From the NCBI RefSeq assembly GCF_013375555.1, contig NZ_JABXWB010000005.1, forward strand, positions 1,638,001 to 1,702,000: a stretch of DNA of 64,000 nt. The letters run 5' to 3'. The notes beneath the pieces are model-generated. The model worked only from the letters and a program-made list of their open reading frames with translations. It searched no databases and had not been told where the DNA came from. Of this stretch, positions 36,204-44,014 are shown piece by piece; position 1 is the stretch's first letter; each line of letters opens with the position of its first letter. Position numbers and translations under genes: made by a program. Origin of the DNA: Sphingobium sp. EM0848 (lineage in GTDB: Bacteria; Pseudomonadota; Alphaproteobacteria; Sphingomonadales; Sphingomonadaceae).

Positions 36204-37135
36204 CCTATTCCCTCCCACAGCGCCGCCAGCCCCCACAGGATCAGGCATGCCCTCATATAGATGCGCAGGCCAGCCTGCATCGCGCGCGCATCCGCCTCGC
36301 CACCCTCACCGATCCACGGCTTGTCATGCAGCATCCCGTCATAGCGCACCGGTCCGGCAAGCCTGACAGCCAACGCCCCTGCCATGGCCGCTTCCGGCCA
36401 GCCTGCATTGGGGGAGGCATGTCGCCTATGGTCTCGCCACAGCACGCCCCATCCTCCACCCCCCGCAACGCAAAGCAACAACCCCGCCAGTCGCGCCGGA
36501 ATCCAGTTCAACAGATCGTCGAACCGCGCCGATGCCCAACCGAAATCGGTAAATGGCGCTTCCTTATGCCCGATCAGACTGTCCGCCGTATTCACTGCCT
36601 TATAAGCCCATACCCCCGGCAGCCCGAGCAGCAGCAGCCAGAAAAGCGGCGCCACCACGCCATCGCAAAAGCTCTCCGCCAGGCTCTCGATACCGGCCCG
36701 AGCCACCCCTGCTTCATCCAGCGGCTCCGTATCCCGCCCGACGATCCAGCCCACCGTCCGGCGCGCCGCACCAAGATCGCCTGCGGTCAGCGCGCGCATC
36801 ACCGGCAGGACATGCGCATAAAGGCTACGCTGCGCCAAAGCCGGCCAAGCGGCCAGTGCCAGCCAGAACCACAGCCAATTCCCGGCGATCCCACGGATCG
36901 TCCGATCCATCGCGAAACCTACGCCTCCACCGATGCAGAGCAGCATGGCCAGCAGTCCGACCCCCGCCCATCGCCGCGCAAGGTCACGCCGCTCCTGCCG
37001 GTTCCATCTCCGCTCCATTGCGTCGATGATCCACGCGAAGCCCCCCACCGGATGCCCGATCCGCGCATGGAGCCACCCCGGCCAGCCTAGCGCCGCATCC
37101 AGCACCAACGCAGCGAGGGCGACTGGCTCAGCCAT
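36200..37135 (-). CDS. cbiB: Adenosylcobinamide-phosphate synthase CbiB (CobD)
   Basis: CbiB, named CobD in Pseudomonas denitrificans, attaches (R)-1-amino-2-propanol phosphate to adenosylcobyric acid at the inner membrane. The 311-residue protein has several hydrophobic helices and the family core RDTEPLDEAGVARAGIESLAES, GLPGVWAYKAVNTADSLIGH and SPNAGWPEAAMAGAL. It overlaps the preceding decarboxylase gene by 8 bases and cobU as GTGA. Cobyric acid itself requires CobQ, which is not in the window. Confidence 0.95.
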   Translation of the reverse strand: MAEPVALAALVLDAALGWPGWLHARIGHPVGGFAWIIDAMERRWNRQERRDLARRWAGVGLLAMLLCIGGGVGFAMDRTIRGIAGNWLWFWLALAAWPALAQRSLYAHVLPVMRALTAGDLGAARRTVGWIVGRDTEPLDEAGVARAGIESLAESFCDGVVAPLFWLLLLGLPGVWAYKAVNTADSLIGHKEAPFTDFGWASARFDDLLNWIPARLAGLLLCVAGGGGWGVLWRDHRRHASPNAGWPEAAMAGALAVRLAGPVRYDGMLHDKPWIGEGGEADARAMQAGLRIYMRACLILWGLAALWEGIG

Positions 37136-38102
37136 TTGCCAAGGCTCGGTCGAGCCGCGTCAACGCTGCCTCATCGCCGGGAAGCCCCAGCCGCAACCAT
37201 CGGTGATTTTCCTCAAAAGGCCGAGTCAGGATCGCGCGCTGTGCCAACCGATCGAACAGGCAGAACCCGTCCTCAACCTCTACCAGCCGAAACAACGGGC
37301 AGTTTCCGCGTGCATCCAGACCATGGCGCGCCAGCACCGCATCCAGTTCCGTAGCCCGCTCATCGAGAGATCCGCGCGCCTTCGCAATCCACTCCCGATC
37401 CCGATAGGCCGCCCGTCCGAAGCCAAGAGCCGCTGCCGAAACCGGCCATTCCCCCATCATCCGCCTGGCCTGCGCGACAATCGCCCTCGGCCCGACCAGA
37501 AAGCCCAGCCGCACTCCCGCCAGCCCGAAAAACTTGCCGAAGGACCGCAACAGGATCAGTCGCCGCCTATCCCCTACTTCACGGGCCAGACTGCATGAGG
37601 GCGCGGCGTCGGCATAGGCTTCGTCGATCACCAGCCACCCGCCGGCCTGTTCCAGCGCCGCCAACCATTGCTGGAGGCGTTCGGGTGTGATCATGCGGCC
37701 ATCGGGATTGTTCGGATTGGCAAGCAACAGTGCGATCGGCTCTGCCGCGCCATCCCAATGCTCCACGGGGGCGCCATCCGCGAACACCTCCCCATGCGTC
37801 CGGTAACTCGGCACCAGCCAGCGCGCCGGCATGGCGAGCATCCTTCCCACCAGCCGCAGCCCCATTTCGCTCCCCGGAACGGTGCAGACATGATCCGGCT
37901 CCACCCCGAAATGCGCAGCCGCTGCTGCTTCCAGAGCCGTCAGATCATCCGGCTCCGGCAAGGCCCGCCAATCGAGCGCGATCTGCTCCACCCCTGGCCA
38001 GACCAGCGGGCTGATGCCGGTCGACAGGTCGAGCCAATCTTCCCCGCCATAGAGTGCCCGTGCTTCGGCCAACCGCCCGCCATGCCATGTAAAGCCGCTC
38101 AT
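37128..38102 (-). CDS. cobD: Threonine-phosphate decarboxylase (CobD; CobC in P. denitrificans)
   Basis: This PLP enzyme makes (R)-1-amino-2-propanol O-2-phosphate from L-threonine phosphate. The 324-residue aminotransferase-fold protein has LDLSTGISPLVWP, LLLANPNNPDGRMITPE, VIDEAYADAAP and the PLP lysine in ILLRSFGKFFGLAGVRLGF, near residue 200. ATG 38102 is chosen because it overlaps the cobS stop as ATGA; longer in-frame starts would lie inside cobS. It overlaps cbiB, the enzyme that consumes its product. Histidinol-phosphate aminotransferase is a relative, but the context settles the role. Confidence 0.92.
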   Translation of the reverse strand: MSGFTWHGGRLAEARALYGGEDWLDLSTGISPLVWPGVEQIALDWRALPEPDDLTALEAAAAAHFGVEPDHVCTVPGSEMGLRLVGRMLAMPARWLVPSYRTHGEVFADGAPVEHWDGAAEPIALLLANPNNPDGRMITPERLQQWLAALEQAGGWLVIDEAYADAAPSCSLAREVGDRRRLILLRSFGKFFGLAGVRLGFLVGPRAIVAQARRMMGEWPVSAAALGFGRAAYRDREWIAKARGSLDERATELDAVLARHGLDARGNCPLFRLVEVEDGFCLFDRLAQRAILTRPFEENHRWLRLGLPGDEAALTRLDRALANG

Positions 38103-38809
38103 CGCGCCATCATCATGACAAACAGCAGCACGCTCTCCAGCAATTCGATGCCCGCGCCATGCCCGTCTCCGGAAATCCCGCCGATGCGCGACCGCAGCCA
38201 CCATCCCCAGAGCGGAATCAGGACTATCGCCGCCAGCAGGCCCGGCACCCACAGGCTCGAGAGCAGTGCCAAGGCAGACCAGAGAAGCAGGGGACCGACC
38301 CGCCATCCGGCCCGGAAACGGCTTGCCAGTCCCTCGTGTAACGGAGGCAGCCAGCGCGTCCAGACCAGTGGTCCGATCCGCGCCGTCATCGCCAGAGGCA
38401 CCAGCATCCAGACGGGAAAGAATTCCAGCCAAAAACGCAGGAACACAAGCTTCGCCAGCAATTGCAGGACGATGGCGACAACGCCAAAGCTGCCGATATG
38501 CGGATCGGCCAGCACCGCCGACAGTCGCTTTCTGTCACCATGCGCCGCGCCCACGCCATCGGCAATATCGCCCAGCCCGTCCAGATGCAGCGCGCCCGTC
38601 ACGGCAACCCATGCCATCAGCCCGCACAAAGCGCCCATCCAGGGATCGACCCGCAGGCCGAAACCCGACGCCCCCGCCACGATCAGTCCCACCGCGATGC
38701 CTGCCGCCGGGAACCAGCGGATCGCTGCGGCAAAGTCCGCTTCATCGACATCGACCGCTGGCAAGGGCAGACGTGTCATGAGCTGCAGTGCAAGAACCAG
38801 CCGCTTCAC
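38099..38809 (-). CDS. cobS: Adenosylcobinamide-GDP ribazoletransferase CobS (CobV)
   Basis: CobS joins AdoCbi-GDP with alpha-ribazole (phosphate) to complete the nucleotide loop. The 236-residue membrane protein shows the family N-terminus LALQLMTRLPLP, the conserved GALHLDGLGDIADGVGAAHG near residue 90 and DPHIGSFGVVAIVLQLLAK, with several hydrophobic helices. The start is GTG 38809, overlapping the upstream phosphatase stop. This is the cobalamin synthase CobS, not the chelatase subunit of the same name. Confidence 0.95.
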   Translation of the reverse strand: MKRLVLALQLMTRLPLPAVDVDEADFAAAIRWFPAAGIAVGLIVAGASGFGLRVDPWMGALCGLMAWVAVTGALHLDGLGDIADGVGAAHGDRKRLSAVLADPHIGSFGVVAIVLQLLAKLVFLRFWLEFFPVWMLVPLAMTARIGPLVWTRWLPPLHEGLASRFRAGWRVGPLLLWSALALLSSLWVPGLLAAIVLIPLWGWWLRSRIGGISGDGHGAGIELLESVLLFVMMMAR

Positions 38810-39372
38810 GCCGCAAGTCCGATGATCTGGCCGGACAGCCGCTCTCCCGGCCAGAGACGCAGACTCAGCAGCGCGCCATAGGGCAGGTCAATCGCCCAGG
38901 CCTGCCGTAGATCAAAGCCGCACAATATCGACAACGCCGCCCGCATCGCACCTGCATGAGAGATCACCAGCGCCGGATCGGTCCAATCGGTCAGCGCCGC
39001 CGCCACCCGCGCCTGCAGATCGGCCCATCGCTCACCCTTCGGCGGCGGAAAGCCGTCCGGATCGTCCCAGAAGCGCGCCAGCGCCTCGCCCGGCAAATCC
39101 GCCGGATCGACGCCCTCCCAGTTCCCGAAATGCAATTCCCGCCAGCGCGCATCGACATCGTGCGTGACGCCCCGCTCATTGGCGACGAGCGCGCCGGGCA
39201 CCATCGCTCGCGACAGGTCCGACGTCACCACCCGCGAAAAAACCAGCTCCTGCGCCCGCCCGACACAAGCTGCGACCCCTTCGGCCTCGGGCGGCGCGTC
39301 CAGATGCCCCAGCAAACGCCCGGCCCCTTGCGGCACGCCATGACGCATGAGGTGGAGTATGAAAGCGCTCAC
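38806..39372 (-). CDS. cobC: Histidine phosphatase, probable alpha-ribazole phosphatase
   Basis: This 188-residue enzyme belongs to the histidine phosphatase (phosphoglycerate-mutase-like) superfamily: the catalytic LMRHGVP lies at residues 8-14, RELHFGNWEGVDP in the middle and the second histidine in VISHAGAMRA. Position between cobT and cobS, with overlaps on both sides (ATGA with cobT, GTGA with cobS), points to removal of the phosphate from alpha-ribazole phosphate or from cobalamin 5'-phosphate. The family is certain; the substrate follows from context. Confidence 0.85.
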   Translation of the reverse strand: MSAFILHLMRHGVPQGAGRLLGHLDAPPEAEGVAACVGRAQELVFSRVVTSDLSRAMVPGALVANERGVTHDVDARWRELHFGNWEGVDPADLPGEALARFWDDPDGFPPPKGERWADLQARVAAALTDWTDPALVISHAGAMRAALSILCGFDLRQAWAIDLPYGALLSLRLWPGERLSGQIIGLAA

Positions 39373-40385
39373 AGCGCTCCCGCCACCGCCGCTTCGGCAA
39401 AGGTCGCCATGCCGTCATGCATCGCCAGCGCGGACCGGACGATCTGCGCCGCGACCGCCGCCCCACTCCCTTCTCCCAGCCGCATCTGAAGCCGCAATAG
39501 CGGTTCCAGCCCCAGAGCTTCCAGCAATCGTCCATGACCGGCCTCAGCCGACACATGTGCCGCCAGACAATGCGCGGTGATCGCCGGAGCCTCCTTTGCC
39601 AAAGGCGCCACCGCCGCGCAGCCGATAAAGCCGTCCAGCATCACCGGCACGCGCATCATCCGTGCCGCCAGCACGGCGCCCGCCATCGCCGCTATTTCCC
39701 GGCCGCCCAACCGCCGCAGCGTCTCGAACGCATCGCCACACGCCCCGCAGTGCAAGGCCAGTGCCAGCGTCACCGCCTCCGCCTTGCGCGCCAGTCCATG
39801 CGCATCGACGCCCGTGCCGTGCCCGACCCATTGATCCACCGAGTCGCCAAAAGCCTGGGCGCACAGCGCCGCCGCCGGCGTCGTATTGGCGATCCCCATC
39901 TCGCCGAGCATCAGCAGGTCGACGCCCCGCTCAACCACTGCTGCGCCTGCGTTAAGCGCCTCCAGACATTCCGCCTCGCTCATCGCCGGTTCGGTGCAAA
40001 TATCCCCGGTCGGCCGCTCCAGATCGAGCGCCACCACCGACAATTCGGCGCCACATGCGCCAGCCAGCGCGTTGATCGCCGCACCGCCATTGCGGAAATT
40101 CGCGACCATCTGCGCCGTCACCTCAACCGGGAAAGCACTGACCCCCCGCGCCGCCACGCCGTGGTTGCCCGCGAAGATCGCCGCCCGAAGCCGATCCGCA
40201 CGGGGCCGTTCCCTCCCCTGCCAACCGGCCATGAACAGCGCGATCTCCTCTAGCCGTCCCAGCGACCCAGCCGGCTTGGTCAGCACCGCCTGCCGGGCCG
40301 CCGCAGCCTCCGTCGCAGCCGCATCCGGCTCCGGCAAATGCGCCAATGCCGCGGCAAAGGCCGCCCTGTCGTCAAAGCGGATCAT
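39369..40385 (-). CDS. cobT: Nicotinate-nucleotide-DMB phosphoribosyltransferase CobT
   Basis: CobT (CobU in P. denitrificans) activates 5,6-dimethylbenzimidazole to alpha-ribazole phosphate. The 338-residue protein has the family sequence TKPAGSLGRLEEIALFMAGW, FAGNHGVAARGVSAFP, the catalytic-region LLMLGEMGIANTTPAAAL, and GHGTGVDAHGLARK. It would use the DMB made by BluB, encoded in the first operon of this window. It is the second gene of the operon and overlaps its neighbours as ATGA on both sides. Confidence 0.96.
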   Translation of the reverse strand: MIRFDDRAAFAAALAHLPEPDAAATEAAAARQAVLTKPAGSLGRLEEIALFMAGWQGRERPRADRLRAAIFAGNHGVAARGVSAFPVEVTAQMVANFRNGGAAINALAGACGAELSVVALDLERPTGDICTEPAMSEAECLEALNAGAAVVERGVDLLMLGEMGIANTTPAAALCAQAFGDSVDQWVGHGTGVDAHGLARKAEAVTLALALHCGACGDAFETLRRLGGREIAAMAGAVLAARMMRVPVMLDGFIGCAAVAPLAKEAPAITAHCLAAHVSAEAGHGRLLEALGLEPLLRLQMRLGEGSGAAVAAQIVRSALAMHDGMATFAEAAVAGAL

Positions 40386-40789
40386 GAGCAGACAAAGCCT
40401 TCAGGCGGGGTACGGACGATGAAATGCCCCTTCACCCCCTGCGGCCAGTCGGCGTAGCGCACCACGCCCTCCTCACTGGATGCATGACGCACGGCATAGT
40501 CCAATATCGCCCGCGCCGCTTCCTCGCCGGGCGTGAAGTCGCCCAGCACATAGCCGACCTTGCCCGTCCCCCGGACATGCACGGTGCAATGCCGTTGACA
40601 GGCAAAAAGGCACGGCATGTCCTGTATCGCAACGGGCTCATAGGCAGGATTGCTCGCCCGGACGGCGCGCATGGCTTCGGCCAGCAGCGCGCCGCCGCGT
40701 CGCCCCTCACCATCTTCGCGACTGTCCGTCGACAGGCGGCAGGTCGAACAGACGACCACCGACGCGCCTTTTTCCACGGCGCGCAACAT
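40382..40789 (-). CDS. DUF1636 family cysteine-rich protein, first gene after riboswitch 3
   Basis: This 135-residue protein of the DUF1636 family has five cysteines in a thioredoxin-like ferredoxin pattern: VCSTC near residue 15 and CLFACQRHC near residue 60. These could hold a [2Fe-2S] cluster or another metal. The function is not established. It is the first gene behind a cobalamin riboswitch and overlaps cobT as ATGA, so a part in cobalamin or cobalt metabolism, such as electron supply or metal handling, is likely but inferred. Its ATG overlaps the stop of an 8-codon leader frame as TGATG. Confidence 0.85.
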   Translation of the reverse strand: MLRAVEKGASVVVCSTCRLSTDSREDGEGRRGGALLAEAMRAVRASNPAYEPVAIQDMPCLFACQRHCTVHVRGTGKVGYVLGDFTPGEEAARAILDYAVRHASSEEGVVRYADWPQGVKGHFIVRTPPEGFVCS

Positions 40790-40815
40790 CAGCGCCGTCC
40801 CTTGAAATCAGTCAT
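40789..40815 (-). CDS. Possible leader ORF (MTDFKGRR) before the DUF1636 gene
   Basis: ATG 40815 follows a strong GGAGG site by 7 bases and encodes only MTDFKGRR before TGA 40791-40789, which shares its bases with the DUF1636 ATG as TGATG. The DUF1636 gene itself has no other good ribosome site. Translation of its start would therefore depend on reading this mini-frame, giving the riboswitch one Shine-Dalgarno to hide. Alternatively the ribosome site may serve the 40789 start directly by sliding. Confidence 0.45.
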   Translation of the reverse strand: MTDFKGRR

Positions 40816-40920
40816 CTCCGCTCCTCCGACCGGACGGCAAACAGCCCGCCGAAAAGGCCGGAACGGGAAGGCGCATAGACAGGCGCTCCCCCGCACGGCC
40901 GAACCGGCAAGGCGATGGCT

Positions 40921-40979
40921 GTCGCTCAGCGAGGGCAAACCCCGTTCGGCCGGCGCACCCTGTCCGGTCGAAGAACGAC
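40921..40979 (-). promoter_or_regulatory. Post-aptamer stem element of riboswitch 3
   Basis: On the minus strand GTCGTTC (40979-40973) can pair with GAGCGAC (40927-40921) around 45 bases, as in the elements following riboswitches 1 and 2 (42 bases). The inner sequence is less similar. Its first base is also the last base of the aptamer P1 stem, which would let the two compete. Confidence 0.45.
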
Positions 40980-41149
40980 TGCGTCAGGCAGGTCTCCTGG
41001 CTCGCGGGTCGATGCTTTCCAGCCGCCTTCTCGGGGCTTTGCCGCCCCAATGGCATAATGGCCGGATGGCTCGCCGCTTACAGTTGCAGGGGCAGCGCGG
41101 GCTTTCACCCGACTTCCCTTTTCATCCCCTCGCGGGGAACCTGTCGCAG
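40979..41149 (-). promoter_or_regulatory. Cobalamin riboswitch 3 (aptamer)
   Basis: Read on the minus strand, the conserved blocks are GGGATGAAAAGGGAAG, CTGCCCCTGCAACTGTAAGC, GCCATTGGGG and GACCCGCGAGCCAGGAGACC followed by TGCC. The ends form a P1 stem: CTGCGACAGG (41149-41140) with CCTGACGCAG (40988-40979). It heads the DUF1636-cobT-cobC-cobS-cobD-cbiB-cobU operon. Confidence 0.95.
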
Positions 41150-41264
41150 CGCCGCTGATAGAGGCCCATGCCCCTCGCCGCAAGGGGCTGTCAGGCCATC
41201 CATCCCTCTTCCTCTGACCCCCGCCATCTGCTAATATCCGCTTAACGATATGGGGAGAGGAGCC

Positions 41265-41378
41265 ATGACTTTATTGGCTCGTTGTATGGACTGGCTCTGT
41301 GAGCTTTTCGCCTGCACGGCGGAAAATGATCTGCGCGTCAATCGCTTGATCATGCATATTCCGTCGGACATGGATTGA
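41265..41378 (+). CDS. Possible small protein, 37 residues
   Basis: ATG 41265 stands 4 bases after a strong ribosome site (GGAGAGGAG) and opens 37 codons: MTLLARCMDWLCELFACTAE, then a short polar tail. The first half could form an amphipathic helix. No family is known to me. It points away from riboswitch 3 and lies alone in a 540-base gap. The strong ribosome site is the main support. Confidence 0.4.
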   Translation: MTLLARCMDWLCELFACTAENDLRVNRLIMHIPSDMD

Positions 41379-41690
41379 AACGTCGGCCGAATCGGCGCGT
41401 TCCCCAGAAACAGTGACACCCCTGCGCGGATAAGGTGGCCATGTTGGCCAATGATCCCGAAAATATCCTTCTCGACCTCTGCCTGGTGACGGTGCCGGGC
41501 CTCATGCTCGGTTCCGCACCGCCCCATGGATTGAGTCGGCCGGTTCGCTCCCACTGATCGGCCCCTCGCGACCCGATATTACAAGGAAATGGATGTCTCG
41601 CCTTTCCAGATGAGCGACGTTGACAATCTGTCCTAACTCCCTTTCTGCTAACCGCCGCACGCGTAGCGTACATAAAAGAGAGGCCGCCCA
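41379..41690. other. Gap before the acyl-CoA dehydrogenase gene
   Basis: No gene is supported in these 312 bases. Two long minus-strand frames (41231-41554 and 41350-41691) overlap each other in different phases, lack ribosome sites and resemble no family. The acyl-CoA dehydrogenase promoter should be here; no convincing pair was found. Confidence 0.4.
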
Positions 41691-42815
41691 ATGCTCACAG
41701 AAACCCAGATCGCCATTCGCGACATGGTACGCGACTTCGCCCAAAGCGAAATCCGCCCTCGCAGCGGAGCCTTCGAGGCGGAGGGCGGCTATCCTGCGGA
41801 TCTGTTCGAGCAGATCGCCGGGCTCGGGCTGATGGGCATGACGGCGCCGGAAGCGGTCGGCGGCGCGGGTGCCGATTATGTTTCCTACGCGCTCGCCCTG
41901 ATGGAAATCGCGGCGGCCGATGGGGCGCTCTCCACCATCCTCTCGATCCAGAACAGCCTGATCGTCTCAGGCCTGTTGAAGGACGGTACGGCAGAGCAAC
42001 AGGCCCGTTTCCTGCCCGACCTGTTGTCCGGCCGCGCCATCGGCGCCTTCGCCCTGACCGAAGCCGATGCAGGGTCTGACGCCTCCGCCATCCGCACCCG
42101 TGCGGAAAAGGTAGCCGGCGGCTATAATCTCAACGGCGCCAAGCAGTTCATCACCTCGGGAAAAATCGCCCGCCTCGCCATCGTTTACGCCGTTACCGAT
42201 CCGGTAGCGGGCAAACGGGGCATCAGCGCTTTTCTGGTCCCCACGGATCGCCCCGGCTACAGCGTTGACAAGGTCGAGCATAAGTTGGGCCAGGGTGCGT
42301 CCGATACCTGCGCCATCCGTTTCAACGATCTGTTTCTGGAGGACGATTTGCGCCTTGGCGCGGAAGGGGCGGGTTATGGCATCGCCCTCTCCAACCTCGA
42401 AGCCGGGCGGATCGGCATTGCCGCGCAGAGCGTCGGCATGGCGCAGGCCGCGCTGGAGATCGCCATCGCTTATGCCAAGGATCGCAACAGCTTCGGCCAG
42501 CCGATCATCCAGCATCAGGCCGTCGGCTTCCGCCTGGCCGACCTTGCCACCCGTCTCGAAGCCGCGCGGCAACTCGTCCTTTCCGCCGCTGCGCTCAAGG
42601 ATGCGGGGGAACCGGCATTGACGCAGGCATCGATGGCCAAGCTCTTCGCGTCCGAAACCGCCGAGGCGGTGGTGTCAGGTGCGATCCAGACATTGGGCGG
42701 CTACGGCTATCTGGAGGAATTCGGCCTCGCCAAGATCTACCGCGACGTGCGCGTCTGCCAGATTTATGAAGGTACCTCGGACATCCAGCGGCTGGTCATC
42801 GCCCGAGCCCTTTAA
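41691..42815 (+). CDS. Acyl-CoA dehydrogenase
   Basis: This 374-residue flavoenzyme matches the standard acyl-CoA dehydrogenase length and signatures: GAFALTEADAGSDASAIRTRA (FAD contact, beginning near residue 120), then RNSFGQPIIQHQAVGFRLADLA and QTLGGYGYLEEFGLAKIYRDVRVCQIYEGTSDIQRLVIAR-type ending, shown here in part. The catalytic glutamate is probably that of IYEGTSDIQ near residue 362. It introduces a trans double bond between C2 and C3 of an acyl-CoA. The chain type is not clear; short or branched chains are possible. It stands alone, convergent to fdhD. Confidence 0.94.
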   Translation: MLTETQIAIRDMVRDFAQSEIRPRSGAFEAEGGYPADLFEQIAGLGLMGMTAPEAVGGAGADYVSYALALMEIAAADGALSTILSIQNSLIVSGLLKDGTAEQQARFLPDLLSGRAIGAFALTEADAGSDASAIRTRAEKVAGGYNLNGAKQFITSGKIARLAIVYAVTDPVAGKRGISAFLVPTDRPGYSVDKVEHKLGQGASDTCAIRFNDLFLEDDLRLGAEGAGYGIALSNLEAGRIGIAAQSVGMAQAALEIAIAYAKDRNSFGQPIIQHQAVGFRLADLATRLEAARQLVLSAAALKDAGEPALTQASMAKLFASETAEAVVSGAIQTLGGYGYLEEFGLAKIYRDVRVCQIYEGTSDIQRLVIARAL

Positions 42816-42850
42816 GGAGGGCTACGCGAAGGAGATCATCGTCCAAATAC

Positions 42851-42955
42851 TAGAGCGGTTTGCGATCTGATCGAATCAGATCGACCGCTCTATTGCTTTG
42901 TTTCACCGCGATTTCTTAACCGTCAGATGATGCCATCTGACTGGAAATCGCTCTA
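42851..42955. repeat. 105-base composite dyad, REP-like element
   Basis: Two tandem hairpins are framed by TAGAGCG (42851-42857) and CGCTCTA (42949-42955). Hairpin one: AGAGCGG (42852-42858) with CCGCTCT (42885-42891), inner GATCTGAT/ATCAGATC around CGA. Hairpin two: GCGATTTC (42908-42915) with GAAATCGC (42944-42951), inner GTCAGATG/CATCTGAC around ATGC. It fills the gap between convergent genes and includes the fdhD stop. Its form resembles dispersed repetitive extragenic palindromes; it may also terminate both genes. Confidence 0.6.
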
Positions 42956-43771
42956 ACGCGTTTCGCCTTCCAGCATCCCCGGCTCGCTCGCCAGAACCGC
43001 ATCCGCCCGTGCCAGCACCACCAACGCCAGGCCAGCGACGGACGCTCGTTCGGCCGCCAGCCGCGTTGGCGCGGAAATCGTCACCAGCAGCGGACAATCC
43101 GCCAGCACGGCCTTTTCCACCAGTTCATAGGAACAGCGTGACGATAACAGCGCAAAGCCCCCATCCCAATCCAGCGCTTGCCGCCTCATCGCCCCGATCA
43201 GCTTGTCGAAAGCATTGTGCCGCCCGACATCCTCCCGCGCCAGCCGGATTGTTCCATCCGCCGCCACCAGCGCCGCGACATGCGCCGCCCCCGTCCGATT
43301 ATTGAGCGGCTGAAAATCCTTGAGATGGTCGAGCGCCCGGAAAATCGCTCCCCTGTCGGCCTGCGACTGCTGCGTCACAAGCGGCAAGGGCCGGATCGCC
43401 TGCTCCAGATTTTCCACCCCGCAAATCCCGCAAGAGGATTCCGACGCTCGATGCCGCACCCGGCTGAGCAGCGTTTCCGTGCGTTCCTCCGGCAAGGTCG
43501 CCCTGGCAACGATACCTTGGTCAGTTACATGGACATCAACATCAAGAGGCGGATCCTCCCGCCCGATCAATCGGTCCGCCAGCGCAAAGCCCTGCACCAG
43601 CTCTTCCACATCCGCGGGCGTCGCCATCAGCACCGCATAGCCAATGCCGTTAAATTCGACCGCAACCGGCACTTCCTCCGCCAGTTCGCGCGTCACGGGC
43701 GACGCGCTGCCCTCCGGCTTGACCTGCGTGAAAGGAAAGGTGGTTTCCGTTTGCGTCAGCGCCTTGCTCAA
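42953..43771 (-). CDS. fdhD: Formate dehydrogenase accessory sulfurtransferase FdhD (FdsC)
   Basis: FdhD passes sulfur to the bis-MGD molybdenum cofactor so that formate dehydrogenase becomes active. The 272-residue protein begins at TTG 43771, which overlaps the fdsD stop as TTGA; an upstream start would lie far inside fdsD. The conserved SSCGICGVE near residue 120 holds the CxxC pair, and REDVGRHNAFDKLIG is a family hallmark. It is the last gene of the fds operon and converges on the acyl-CoA dehydrogenase gene. Confidence 0.94.
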   Translation of the reverse strand: MSKALTQTETTFPFTQVKPEGSASPVTRELAEEVPVAVEFNGIGYAVLMATPADVEELVQGFALADRLIGREDPPLDVDVHVTDQGIVARATLPEERTETLLSRVRHRASESSCGICGVENLEQAIRPLPLVTQQSQADRGAIFRALDHLKDFQPLNNRTGAAHVAALVAADGTIRLAREDVGRHNAFDKLIGAMRRQALDWDGGFALLSSRCSYELVEKAVLADCPLLVTISAPTRLAAERASVAGLALVVLARADAVLASEPGMLEGETR

Positions 43772-44004
43772 AGGGCCATGACCCGCTCGACAGCCGCAGC
43801 GGCGACAGGCGACAGCGCCTCGGGCCGGGCCGCCGCCAACGCGCCGATGCGCTGCTTCATCGCCGGGTCCCAAAAGTCGCGAATATGGTCAGCCACCATC
43901 GCAACGGCCTCCTTTTCGCCCAAAGCGGCCATGTTGCGCGCAATCTGGTTCGCCATGTAGATCAGGCGGTCCTCGGTCGACATGACGTGATTTTCATCGC
44001 TCAT
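43768..44004 (-). CDS. fdsD: Formate dehydrogenase delta subunit FdsD
   Basis: This 78-residue protein matches the small FdsD family needed for a stable, active NAD-dependent formate dehydrogenase. MSTEDRLIYMANQIARNMAA and VADHIRDFWDPAMKQRIGAL are typical. ATG 44004 is used because it lies 10 bases after the fdsA stop and agrees with the family start; a longer in-frame extension would overlap fdsA. It precedes fdhD, with a TTGA overlap. Confidence 0.92.
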   Translation of the reverse strand: MSDENHVMSTEDRLIYMANQIARNMAALGEKEAVAMVADHIRDFWDPAMKQRIGALAAARPEALSPVAAAAVERVMAL

Positions 44005-44014
44005 GCGCCCGATC

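Noticed and set aside
41231..41691. Two overlapping minus-strand frames of 107 and 113 codons
   Set aside because: They overlap in different phases, lack ribosome sites and show no domain; not called as a gene or pseudogene.
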